Assembly (NCBI GenBank): GCA_018676275.1
Contig: JABHFC010000424.1
Span: 1-11,720, forward strand
Direction of reading: 5' to 3'
Length of the DNA stretch: 11,720 nucleotides
Origin: Gammaproteobacteria bacterium
GTDB taxonomy: Bacteria; Pseudomonadota; Gammaproteobacteria; Eutrophobiales; Eutrophobiaceae
The notes beneath the pieces were generated by a model. The model saw only the letters and a list, made by a program, of their open reading frames with translations. It was not told where the DNA came from and did not search any database. This document shows, one piece after another, positions 1 through 6,194 of this stretch. The translations under genes and the position numbers were made by a program. The stretch's first letter is position 1; each line of letters begins with the position of its first letter.

Positions 1-1025
1 AGAGCGACTGTGAATACTGCTTTGCGTCTGCTCCAATTCAAAACGTAAATGAGCGGTTCTGCGAGATACTCCGTCACAAACAAGCCCGTTGATAATGCGG
101 CAAACAAAAAACCTGTAAAGAACAAAAAGCCAATTATTTGTCCTCCGGGTAATTGTGAAAACACACTCGGTAAAGTGAAGAACACCAGGCCAATACCAGA
201 CGCCGGCTCTGCCGCCATAGTGAACACAACTGGAAAAATCACGATACCACAGAGTATGGCAGCGACAGTATCGCCAATGACAATCAACATCGCTGTTTTC
301 GGTATATCAAACTCACTGGGCATATAACTACCGTAAGTAATTAAAACGACTCCGCCTATTCCGATGGAATAAGAGACCTGTCCGAGTGCCATAAGCCAGG
401 TTTTCGCAGTGATCAAAGAAAGATCCGGATAGAAAAGAAAACGCATTGCCTCGGCGGCGCCCGACAGAGTTAGGGAATATGCAGCGAGACAGGCAATCAG
501 GATAAAGAAAAGGATCATCATGTACTTTGTGATCGGTTCTATTCCTTTCCGAATACCCAGAAGAACTACCCCACCACAAATCGCCACGGTTATGAAGTGA
601 AAAACAAATCGCTGTGTGCCGACATAAACGTAATCGTTAAAGTACACTTCCGGAACTGCGGACCAGAGGCTCCCGGTCAATGAGGCGACAAAATATTTTA
701 ATGTCCAGGACACCAGCACCAGGTAGTAAGAGTAACCAAGCAGGCCCATTAACATTACCGCAATACCAAATTGCTTACCGTAGGGAAGACCCGAGCGAGT
801 ATGTGAGCCAACTGGACCGCCACGAAAATGACGTCCATAGGCGAGCTCCATCATAATTGCAGGTAAACCAATAACAATGAGGGCTACAATATAGGGAATA
901 AAGAAAGCACTACCGCCATTGGTTCCGGCCATATATGAAAATCGCCAGACATTTCCCATACCAATAGATCCACCGAGAATACCGAGGATAAATCCAATTC
1001 TTGTCGCATAGCTTTCTCTGGTCAT
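1..1025 (-). CDS. Sodium-dependent transporter, NSS (SNF/LeuT-fold) family, 3' end outside window
   Basis: Inner-membrane Na+-coupled symporter, probably for an amino acid or related amine. The 341 residues visible start MTRESYATRIGFILGILGGS and give the TM1 signature GMGNVWRF (residues 23-30), then NGGSAFFIPYI and ELAYGR, all typical of prokaryotic NSS proteins. The TM6-like stretch GQVSYSIGIGGVVLITYGSY and the TM8-like stretch AALSTG (the ST pair matches the Na2 site of LeuT) are also present, so about eight of 11-12 helices are in the window. Start: ATG at 1025 with GGGAAAG just upstream. An in-frame ATG at 1037 (MGKRMTR) lacks a Shine-Dalgarno, and a stop lies further up. Oddities: the usual Pro after WRF is Ser, and the small residues at the Na1 segment are Gly-Ser rather than Asn/Ser-Ala. 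It diverges from the aminotransferase gene, which suggests a joint role in amino-acid use. The substrate is unknown. Confidence 0.9.
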   Translation of the reverse strand, partial: MTRESYATRIGFILGILGGSIGMGNVWRFSYMAGTNGGSAFFIPYIVALIVIGLPAIMMELAYGRHFRGGPVGSHTRSGLPYGKQFGIAVMLMGLLGYSYYLVLVSWTLKYFVASLTGSLWSAVPEVYFNDYVYVGTQRFVFHFITVAICGGVVLLGIRKGIEPITKYMMILFFILIACLAAYSLTLSGAAEAMRFLFYPDLSLITAKTWLMALGQVSYSIGIGGVVLITYGSYMPSEFDIPKTAMLIVIGDTVAAILCGIVIFPVVFTMAAEPASGIGLVFFTLPSVFSQLPGGQIIGFLFFTGFLFAALSTGLFVTEYLAEPLIYVLNWSRRKAVFTVA

Positions 1026-1084
1026 ACGCTTTCCCATGTGTGGATAAACAAAGAGAATTCGAATTTACTGCTTGATGCTTATTC

Positions 1085-1113
1085 AGTATACGATTTGCTG
1101 TTAATATTGACTA
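1085..1113 (-). promoter_or_regulatory. Candidate sigma70 promoter for the NSS transporter
   Basis: On the minus strand a -35-like TAGTCA (1113-1108) is followed after 17 nt by TATACT (1090-1085), matching the consensus at 4/6 and 5/6. It lies about 50 nt upstream of the transporter start. It is a motif match only. Confidence 0.4.
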
Positions 1114-1153
1114 ACTGCGTATTTATACCTGCTTTAGCTATTCACTAACTGGG
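1107..1153 (+). repeat. Direct repeat TTSACTAACTGSG in the divergent intergenic region
   Basis: The 13-mers at 1107-1119 (TTGACTAACTGCG) and 1141-1153 (TTCACTAACTGGG) differ at two positions and start 34 nt apart. The first overlaps the candidate -35 of the transporter and the second lies just before the aminotransferase ribosome site. They could be operator half-sites for a regulator of both genes. That role is inference. Confidence 0.3.
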
Positions 1154-1173
1154 CTCTTATGAGGATGAGACTT

Positions 1174-2370
1174 ATGTCAACTATTCGTAACAAGATTGAT
1201 CCGGCCTTCAATGACTTACCTGATGTTGACTATGCAAGCTATGTCAGAGCTACACAAAAAGAAGGTGTAGCTCCAATGAGCTGGGCAGATGCCTTTTACC
1301 CTGATCCATGTCTTCCATCTCATGTTAGCGATGCCGTAAAAGAGGCACTTGATGCAGGTGGAAACCACTACACGATGCCAATTGGTGATCAGGAACTACG
1401 CCAGGAAATAGCAAAAAAGTTACTTTCCTATAATGGGATAGAGGCAAATCCTGACACAGAAATAATTATCACACCTGGCTCGGATACAGGCTTATATCAC
1501 GCTATAAGACCTTTTATCGTTGCAGGTGATGAGGTGTTAATTCCGGATCCCAGCTATAGCAACAATTTTGCAAACATCAAGATCATGGGAGGTATACCTG
1601 TCAGTGTGCCGTTAAAGGAGGCTAACAACTTTCAGTTTGATATCGCAGATATGGAATCACGGGTTACTGAGAAAACAAAAATGGTATTAATGACGAACCC
1701 AAATAATCCCACTACCACGGTATTTTCCAGGCAGAAGCTGGAACAGCTAGCCGAGTTTGTGATCAAACACGACCTTGTTGTAGTAATTGATCAGGTGTTT
1801 GAAAGTAGCATTTTTGATGACAGGGAGTTTGTCAGCATGGCCGCTTTACCCGGTATGTGGGAGAGATGTGTTACTGTTTTCTCTACATCCAAGAGCATGA
1901 GCCTGTGTGGTTTTCGTGTCGCCTATAACGTGGCATGTGCAGAGATCATGAGGGTTATGCATGCATCAGCTGTATATATCCTCGGGGCCACTAATACCTT
2001 TGCCCAGGCAGGTGCTCTGGCTGCACTGCGTAATGATGATTTTGTTGAAGACTACAATCGGATTTTCGACCTGCGCCGGAAAGCTGCTTATGACACATTT
2101 AACGCAATTCCCGGTGTTCATTGCCTGATGCCGGAAGCAACGTTTTTGATCTGGGTAAATATTTCAGAGCTTGGAACCTCAGGCGAAATTGCTAAACTTC
2201 TTCGTGAACATGCCAAAGTTGCCGCTACTACAGGCAGTAATTACGGTAAATATGGCGAGGGTTCCCTTCGGTTTAATATTGCCCAGCTCGATGAAACAAA
2301 ATTTGAAGAGGTGCTTGAGCAAATCTCGGTGACTTTGACCGGCTATGCAAGGGAAAAAGGAATACTGTAA
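1174..2370 (+). CDS. PLP-dependent aminotransferase, class I/II (fold type I)
   Basis: Cytosolic transaminase that moves an amino group between an amino acid and a 2-oxo acid. Numbering from the 1174 start (398 aa, usual length): HYTMPIGDQELR is the N-terminal substrate segment, NPNNPT (175-180) carries the PLP-ring Asn, D206 pairs with the PLP nitrogen, STSKSMSLCGFR holds the Schiff-base lysine K240, and LRFNIA holds R366, the expected carboxylate-binding arginine. In the motif usually written D-x-x-Y the tyrosine is Phe (DQVF), so the PLP O3' hydrogen bond may be lost or replaced. Start: GAGGA at 1161-1165 sits 8 nt before the ATG at 1174. An in-frame ATG at 1159 would add MRMRL but overlaps this site. 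It diverges from the transporter and converges on the SDR gene. Substrate specificity (aspartate-, alanine- or aromatic-type) cannot be told. Confidence 0.88.
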   Translation: MSTIRNKIDPAFNDLPDVDYASYVRATQKEGVAPMSWADAFYPDPCLPSHVSDAVKEALDAGGNHYTMPIGDQELRQEIAKKLLSYNGIEANPDTEIIITPGSDTGLYHAIRPFIVAGDEVLIPDPSYSNNFANIKIMGGIPVSVPLKEANNFQFDIADMESRVTEKTKMVLMTNPNNPTTTVFSRQKLEQLAEFVIKHDLVVVIDQVFESSIFDDREFVSMAALPGMWERCVTVFSTSKSMSLCGFRVAYNVACAEIMRVMHASAVYILGATNTFAQAGALAALRNDDFVEDYNRIFDLRRKAAYDTFNAIPGVHCLMPEATFLIWVNISELGTSGEIAKLLREHAKVAATTGSNYGKYGEGSLRFNIAQLDETKFEEVLEQISVTLTGYAREKGIL

Positions 2371-2540
2371 TGACGTCTCTTTTGCGAGCACATTTTCAAT
2401 ATCTCGGTAACTTAGATTGAATAGATGTTATAGCCAAATTGCGTAACTGCTTATGTCAGAAAAGAAGCACTGAAGCTTATAAATATTCTTAACCGGATTA
2501 TCTATTAAAACCTCTTAAGTTGTCAGTGCCCTACTTTTCT

Positions 2541-3527
2541 CTATTCAAGCATTCCCTCAGATTTAAACCACGCCACTGTATCAGAAGCTGATTCCTGTAC
2601 CGGTCTTGGTTTCAGACCAAGCGCTTCAAGAGATTTTGTTGGATCAAAATGCATGGAACGTTGGGTCAGTTTTACACCGGTAATGGTTGCCATTGGCATC
2701 TTGCCACTAACATAACGGGCCCAGTGTTCACTAAACCAGGCAACCGAAAGTGCAAGCTCATAGGGTACGGTATAGCCAGGTTTTTCGATGTTAATTTCAT
2801 TTCCCAGTATCTCCAGCCAGTCTCCCAGCTTGTAATTCTCAGAGCCAAGTAAATAACGTATACCGGGAGTGCCTTTGTTCATCGCAGCGACCATACCTTC
2901 GGCAATATCTCTGACATCAATGAGATTAAAGCGACAATCCAGATAAGCAGGTAACTGACCTCGACAAAAAGCCAGCGCCATTCTGGTTGGAGGTGTCAGG
3001 CTGCGATCACCAGGACCAACCGGTAGCGTAGGGCAAACAAGAATAACTGGTTCGCCACTTTTACCTAATTTCAACGCCGCCTGATCAGCATGGAATTTAC
3101 TAAGACAATAAGGTCCTATCATTTCACTCTCATGTAATTCCAGATCTTCTACGGCACCACCATCGAATTGACTCGACGTTAATATACTTTCGGTACTCGT
3201 ATGCATTACACGAAAGGCACCATTATCAAGGGCCGAATGAAGGACATTGAGCGCGCCATGATGATTTATTTCGTCAAACTCTTTAGTGTCTTTGCGCCAG
3301 AGGTTGGGATCAGCCGCCAGGTGATAGACATAGTTACAATCCTGAGTCGCCTTATCGACGGCCGGACGATCACGAATATCAGCATAGACCACGTCAATCT
3401 CATCGAGGGGTAAGTGTTTCAGATTGGCATTAGATAGTTCCAGTACACGTACATCTTCATTATTGGCAAGAAGTTTTTCAACCAGGTGCGTGCCAATAAA
3501 ACCGCCACCTCCAGTGACGAGATTCAT
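2541..3527 (-). CDS. NAD-dependent epimerase/dehydratase-type extended SDR, HpnA-like
   Basis: Extended short-chain dehydrogenase of 328 aa with a Rossmann fold. TGGGGFIG (5-12) binds the dinucleotide, E30 at the end of strand beta-2 suggests NAD rather than NADP, HLAAD (69-73) follows strand 4, S111 (HTSTES) and Y140-x3-K144 (YCLSK) form the catalytic set. PTLPVGPGDRSLTPPT, DCRFNLIDVRDIAEG and the end of the protein resemble the dihydroflavonol-reductase/HpnA branch (hopanoid-associated sugar epimerase family), so a sugar or polyol ketone/hydroxyl substrate is likely. No hopanoid genes are visible, so the name HpnA is not claimed. It is the last gene of a three-gene operon. Its ATG overlaps the stop of the upstream gene (ATGA at 3524-3527), and AGGGA lies 8 nt upstream. 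No clear terminator follows in 2371-2540. Confidence 0.85.
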   Translation of the reverse strand: MNLVTGGGGFIGTHLVEKLLANNEDVRVLELSNANLKHLPLDEIDVVYADIRDRPAVDKATQDCNYVYHLAADPNLWRKDTKEFDEINHHGALNVLHSALDNGAFRVMHTSTESILTSSQFDGGAVEDLELHESEMIGPYCLSKFHADQAALKLGKSGEPVILVCPTLPVGPGDRSLTPPTRMALAFCRGQLPAYLDCRFNLIDVRDIAEGMVAAMNKGTPGIRYLLGSENYKLGDWLEILGNEINIEKPGYTVPYELALSVAWFSEHWARYVSGKMPMATITGVKLTQRSMHFDPTKSLEALGLKPRPVQESASDTVAWFKSEGMLE

Positions 3528-4534
3528 GCTCCTATTCCCTGTTTTTCAAGTTCTGCGGACATTATAAAAAGATGTGAATAATCCGGGCTCAGTCTTTGCT
3601 CAGTTATCGTGTTAACCATACTCACAGCTGCGCGATTGTAGGGGCAAGGTAGATCGCCTGCCAATTCCACAAGATAGCCGTTGTAAGCGTTGATTTCAGT
3701 ATGTGCTGAACCCATGTCGGGCGCCATGGAGCAGTAAGTACCTCGTAGTGAAGGTTTGAAAAATATTGCCATGATCTCCGGCAGACCTGGTGTTTTTAAA
3801 ATTTTACTGACCGTATCAGGATGGAAGGGACCAATCGTCGCCAAAGGCTTTTTTGCGTTCTTAAGAATGGCATAATTTTCAAGTATGAGTTTGAAGAAAT
3901 AGCGTTTTGCCAGTTTATCTGATAACAAAGTGGCATTATCAACTCCAGCTGAAGCGGCCAGAGGTGAAATGGCGGCGTTATACATTAGCTTCGTTGCTTT
4001 ATAGGGCAGTACGTCGTCAACTAACTCTACTTTAAACAGTGGTGTGTCTTTCAACATGGATGACAGCTCAGACAAGATCGACATTTCATTTTGAGTGGCT
4101 ACGCGTCTTGGGCCGAGATGAAACTCACCGTCCCGGGTAATCCTTGTTACCGGGCGATCACGTTCGCACTCAGAAACAAATGAAGCAATACCTTCCCCGA
4201 AATGTGAATTAGTATCTAATGAAACATCGTAACCGTTTTGAACAGGAATGATATTTTGCTTATTGGGAATCTTCCTTAGAACATCAGTGTTATTAAAGGT
4301 CTTGGTGCAAAGTAAGAGCAGTGCCTCATCCGTGGCAGTCCATTGATCAAAACTAGAGAACGGGACTTTTATCGCATCGTAGCCATCGACGACTAATCCG
4401 TTATTTTTTCCATACTCAAGCTTATCTTGCTGACTTTCTATCATCAAGACGTCACAGCCATTCCGCGCGAGTGAGAAACCCAAAGCGACGCCAATGCCAC
4501 CGGCACCAATAATGTGTATCGGGGAAGATTTCAT
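3524..4534 (-). CDS. Ketopantoate reductase-fold (PanE/ApbA-like) dehydrogenase
   Basis: Cytosolic NAD(P)-dependent 2-hydroxyacid-type dehydrogenase, 336 aa, slightly longer than E. coli PanE (about 300). The N-terminal Rossmann domain has GAGGIG (10-15), CTKTF and PVQNG (97-101). The C-terminal helical domain has K182 and N186 (TKLMYNAAISPL), equivalent to the catalytic Lys and the substrate Asn of PanE, and E280 in HTEINAYNGYLVELA. So the catalytic set of the family is kept. E33 ends strand beta-2 where PanE enzymes often have Arg for NADP, so NAD use is inferred. The operon setting between a CDP-alcohol phosphotransferase and an SDR, and the divergence in the middle, argue against true pantothenate synthesis. 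Start ATG overlaps the stop of the upstream gene (ATGA, 4531-4534), which indicates coupled translation. Confidence 0.85.
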   Translation of the reverse strand: MKSSPIHIIGAGGIGVALGFSLARNGCDVLMIESQQDKLEYGKNNGLVVDGYDAIKVPFSSFDQWTATDEALLLLCTKTFNNTDVLRKIPNKQNIIPVQNGYDVSLDTNSHFGEGIASFVSECERDRPVTRITRDGEFHLGPRRVATQNEMSILSELSSMLKDTPLFKVELVDDVLPYKATKLMYNAAISPLAASAGVDNATLLSDKLAKRYFFKLILENYAILKNAKKPLATIGPFHPDTVSKILKTPGLPEIMAIFFKPSLRGTYCSMAPDMGSAHTEINAYNGYLVELAGDLPCPYNRAAVSMVNTITEQRLSPDYSHLFIMSAELEKQGIGA

Positions 4535-5145
4535 TTTTTATCGCTCATTGCATCCTGTCGACGTTTATACATATCCCTGCAAATATAAATTGCAACGAAA
4601 GGGGTAATGAAGGCTGCCAGCGTCAGAAGTAGCTGTCCATAGCCGAGAGCCGCACCAATGGGCACAATAATCATGGCATCATCGGGGTCAAAACCGGCAA
4701 AAGAATTGAAGGCAGCAGCGCCTGCATCAATACTGGCAGCCACTTCAATGACCGCATAGAAAATAATGCTGATACAGATACCGGCAACGACACCCATTGC
4801 CAGACCCCATGAACCCAGATCGCCATTCATGGCCGCGACACCGAGACCAATGAAAAGTGCAGCATTGCAAATGGCGTCAGTGACTAAATCGTAGATAGCA
4901 CCAAAACGACTTGACTTACCACTCAAGCGGGCCAGTTCTCCGTCTGCTCGATCCAGCACCATCGAGATCACAAAAGCCAGCGCACCCATCACATTCCAGA
5001 AGGTTTCGTCAAAGCAAAAACAAACAGCCGCAGACAGACCAAAAAGCAATCTACCCGTGGTGAGATGATTTGGGGTAACCGGCGTATTCACCAGTGGCTG
5101 TACTAGCTGGCGGGCAAATTGATGTATCCAGGTATTGTAGCTCAT
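4531..5145 (-). CDS. CDP-alcohol phosphatidyltransferase family membrane enzyme
   Basis: Integral inner-membrane enzyme of 204 aa that displaces CMP from a CDP-alcohol (for example CDP-diacylglycerol or CDP-polyol) with a second alcohol. The family signature DX2DGX2ARX8GX3DX3D is complete: D65, D68, G69, A72, R73, G82, D86 and D90. The N-terminal TPNHLTTGR segment and about five to six hydrophobic segments (near 32-47, 50-65, 91-107, 112-136, 156-173, 172-189) also fit. The size is that of PgsA/PssA-type enzymes, but the actual acceptor cannot be assigned. First gene of the operon 5145 to 2541. Start ATG at 5145 is the only choice because an in-frame TGA lies four codons upstream. The Shine-Dalgarno is poor, which suggests low expression. 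Confidence 0.88.
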   Translation of the reverse strand: MSYNTWIHQFARQLVQPLVNTPVTPNHLTTGRLLFGLSAAVCFCFDETFWNVMGALAFVISMVLDRADGELARLSGKSSRFGAIYDLVTDAICNAALFIGLGVAAMNGDLGSWGLAMGVVAGICISIIFYAVIEVAASIDAGAAAFNSFAGFDPDDAMIIVPIGAALGYGQLLLTLAAFITPFVAIYICRDMYKRRQDAMSDKK

Positions 5146-5199
5146 GAAATTGAGTCAGATTGGGTCAGTGAGTACGAGACAAATACGAGTCTCTATGGG

Positions 5200-5227
5200 A
5201 TTTAAATCGTTATCTGAATAATAACAA
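5200..5227 (-). promoter_or_regulatory. Candidate promoter of the CDP-alcohol transferase operon
   Basis: On the minus strand TTGTTA (5227-5222) and TTAAAT (5205-5200) are 16 nt apart, 4/6 matches each. Just downstream a short inverted repeat GAGAC-N8-GTCTC (5176-5193) falls in the predicted leader. Both are weak motif evidence, but the preceding repeats and tRNA terminator imply that the operon has its own promoter here. Confidence 0.25.
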
Positions 5228-5250
5228 AATTAGTGCATTGGGTAATGTAT

Positions 5251-5309
5251 ATTGTCGAACTGGAGGGTTCTCGTCATGGCCGCTTTATCCGGATAAATAA
5301 AAAAACCGG
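5251..5309 (-). repeat. Repeat copy C (degenerate)
   Basis: 59 nt that align without gaps to 5386-5444 at 42 positions (71%). It begins with the same ATTGTCGAAC (plus strand) and ends with the A-tract followed by CCGG. It is 135 nt from copy B. Confidence 0.7.
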
Positions 5310-5349
5310 TGCTGAGTAGCCCTCTATTCCTGATTTGTCTCGGGACTGA

Positions 5350-5445
5350 TTCGCGTTGCTGCGGCGTCCAATCTCCCTTTGGGAGATTGTCGAACCCTTG
5401 GGTTTTCTTCAAAGCCTCTTGCACCACAGAAACAAAAAAGCCGGC
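5350..5445 (-). repeat. Repeat copy B
   Basis: 96-nt block with two substitutions relative to 5531-5626. The 14-mer CGGGACTGATTCGC, overlapping its left edge (5341-5354), recurs at 5479-5492 beside copy A, so the repeating unit is longer than this block. Confidence 0.92.
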
Positions 5446-5530
5446 GCTTGCAGGGAGCTCTCTATGTTTGAATTTAATCGGGACTGATTCGCAATCGCCT
5501 TGGGGCGATTACTCACCCCTGTGGGGCGCC

Positions 5531-5626
5531 TTCGCGTTGCTGCGGCGTCCAATCTCCCTTTGGGAGATTGTCGAACCGTTGGGTTCTCTTCAAAGCCTCT
5601 TGCACCACAGAAACAAAAAAGCCGGC
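5531..5626 (-). repeat. Repeat copy A (tRNA-proximal)
   Basis: 96-nt block that matches 5350-5445 at 94 of 96 positions. It includes the hairpin arms 5550-5558 and 5562-5570 and ends with the left arm of the tRNA-Ser terminator. Confidence 0.92.
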
Positions 5627-5650
5627 ATTAAGCCGGCTTTTTTGTTTCTG
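5608..5650 (-). terminator. Rho-independent terminator of tRNA-Ser(GCU)
   Basis: Perfect 19-bp inverted repeat: arms 5608-5626 and 5632-5650, loop of 5 nt. On the minus strand the GC core GCCGGC/GCCGGC is followed by T6. The promoter-side arm overlaps the last two bases of the tRNA's encoded CCA. It would also work in reverse because A and T tracts flank both sides. Confidence 0.85.
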
Positions 5651-5739
5651 GCGGAGAAAGAGGGATTCGAACCCTCGATACGCTATTAACGTATACTCCC
5701 TTAGCAGGGGAGCGCCTTCAGCCACTCGGCCATTTCTCC
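5649..5739 (-). tRNA. serX-type tRNA-Ser(GCU): tRNA-Ser(GCU)
   Basis: 91 nt with encoded CCA. Acceptor stem GGAGAAA/TTTCTCC, discriminator G73, D arm GCCGAGTGGCTGAAGGC, anticodon stem CTCCC/GGGAG with loop CTGCTAA (anticodon GCT, reads AGC and AGU), long class II variable arm with TACG/CGTA stem, T arm GAGGG-TTCGAAT-CCCTC. It lies downstream of csrA, as in other gammaproteobacteria. Whether it is a single gene or part of a cluster is settled here: the terminator follows immediately. Confidence 0.97.
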
Positions 5740-5750
5740 GTGTTTAAAAC

Positions 5751-5756
5751 ATCATA
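5751..5756 (-). promoter_or_regulatory. Candidate -10 element for tRNA-Ser
   Basis: TATGAT on the minus strand, 11 nt before the mature tRNA 5' end. No good -35 is seen at 17 nt, where AT-rich sequence lies instead. Confidence 0.35.
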
Positions 5757-5784
5757 AACTTTTTTTGGAATATTGCTTTTAGAG

Positions 5785-5819
5785 TCTCATCTCTGCAGAT
5801 ACATCGTTGAGAGATGAGA
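5785..5819 (-). other. Inverted repeat downstream of csrA
   Basis: Perfect 10-bp arms TCTCATCTCT (5785-5794) and AGAGATGAGA (5810-5819) with a 15-nt loop, about 30 nt after the csrA stop. No T-tract follows on the minus strand, so it is probably a 3' mRNA hairpin or processing structure rather than a classic terminator. Confidence 0.55.
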
Positions 5820-5851
5820 TTGCTTCTCTAATCAGGTTTCAAAAGCTTCAG

Positions 5852-6076
5852 CTAATAATCGTCTGCCGCTTCTTCATCTTCTGGATAATCCTTCTGCTCT
5901 GAATTACCAGATTTTTCCTGCTGAATCCTGTCATATATTTCTTCCCGATGTACAGCTATTTCCTTCGGCGCATTCACACCTATTCTTACCTGATTGCCAC
6001 GTATTCCTAATACAGTTACGTTAACATCATCACCAATCATCAGTGATTCGCCAACCCTGCGTGTTAATATCAACAT
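5852..6076 (-). CDS. csrA: Carbon storage regulator, RNA-binding CsrA/RsmA
   Basis: Homodimeric global post-transcriptional regulator that binds GGA motifs in mRNA leaders and is sequestered by small RNAs. 74 aa. The core MLILTRRVGESLMIGDDVNV, then GIRGNQVRIGVNAPKEIAVHREEIY, has the RNA-contact residues L4 and R44. E. coli CsrA is 61 aa; here the tail is extended and very acidic (PEDEEAADDY at 65-74). The Shine-Dalgarno GAGGAG is 9 nt before the ATG and contains GGA, so CsrA could bind its own leader, as known in E. coli. It sits between lysC and tRNA-Ser as a probably separate transcription unit with a 118-nt leader gap. Confidence 0.97.
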   Translation of the reverse strand: MLILTRRVGESLMIGDDVNVTVLGIRGNQVRIGVNAPKEIAVHREEIYDRIQQEKSGNSEQKDYPEDEEAADDY

Positions 6077-6194
6077 TTTTTACTTCTCCTCTAAATGCCC
6101 TTAACTATTTAGATAGAACTACCAGAGCTTGCCCCGTTTATTATTTTTATTAAACAAGCCCCTTTTTTAGTAGTCTGACTAAATGTTATGGGGG

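Larger units (their letters stand above)
5251..5650 (-). repeat. Hairpin-rich tandem repeat array downstream of tRNA-Ser(GCU)
   Basis: The 503 nt between the tRNA and the CDP-alcohol transferase hold no convincing gene. From 5650 leftwards there are two near-identical units (periods 181 and 135 nt) and a third degraded one. Read in the tRNA direction each unit starts with GCCGGCTTTTTTGTTTCTG, the 3' half of the tRNA terminator, and carries the hairpin CAATCTCCC-N3-GGGAGATTG and the segment TCAGTCCCG. The near unit holds 43 extra bases at 5493-5535 bounded by TTCGC repeats and made of two more hairpins (AATCGCC-N4-GGCGATT and CCCC-TGT-GGGG). The design recalls the rtT repeats after E. coli tyrT, but those begin with the tRNA 3' end. 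Short open frames on both strands here share a peptide (FDNLPKGDWTPQQRE) merely because the DNA repeats. Confidence 0.85.

Noticed and set aside
49..327. Plus-strand open frame of 92 codons
   Set aside because: It lies inside the NSS transporter gene on the other strand and has no family-like features.
2371..2540. Small gene or terminator between the convergent genes
   Set aside because: No good start with a ribosome site, and no stable hairpin with a T-tract was seen by eye.
5309..5689. Plus-strand open frame of 126 codons across the repeat array and tRNA
   Set aside because: It is the antisense of the repeats and the tRNA (its end AEKEGFEPSIRY is antisense tRNA), and the two repeat copies are read in different frames.
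5513..5725. Minus-strand frame of 70 codons starting in tRNA-Ser
   Set aside because: It begins inside the tRNA gene and its shared peptide with 5230-5427 is explained by DNA repeats.
5649..5739. tRNA-Ser as integration site of an island
   Set aside because: No integrase, phage gene or second copy of the tRNA 3' end was found in the window.
6131..6183. Possible terminator between lysC and csrA
   Set aside because: The GCTTG...CAAGC and TTTAGT...ACTAAA pairings are short, AT-rich or bulged, and no clear GC stem plus U-tract exists in the lysC direction.
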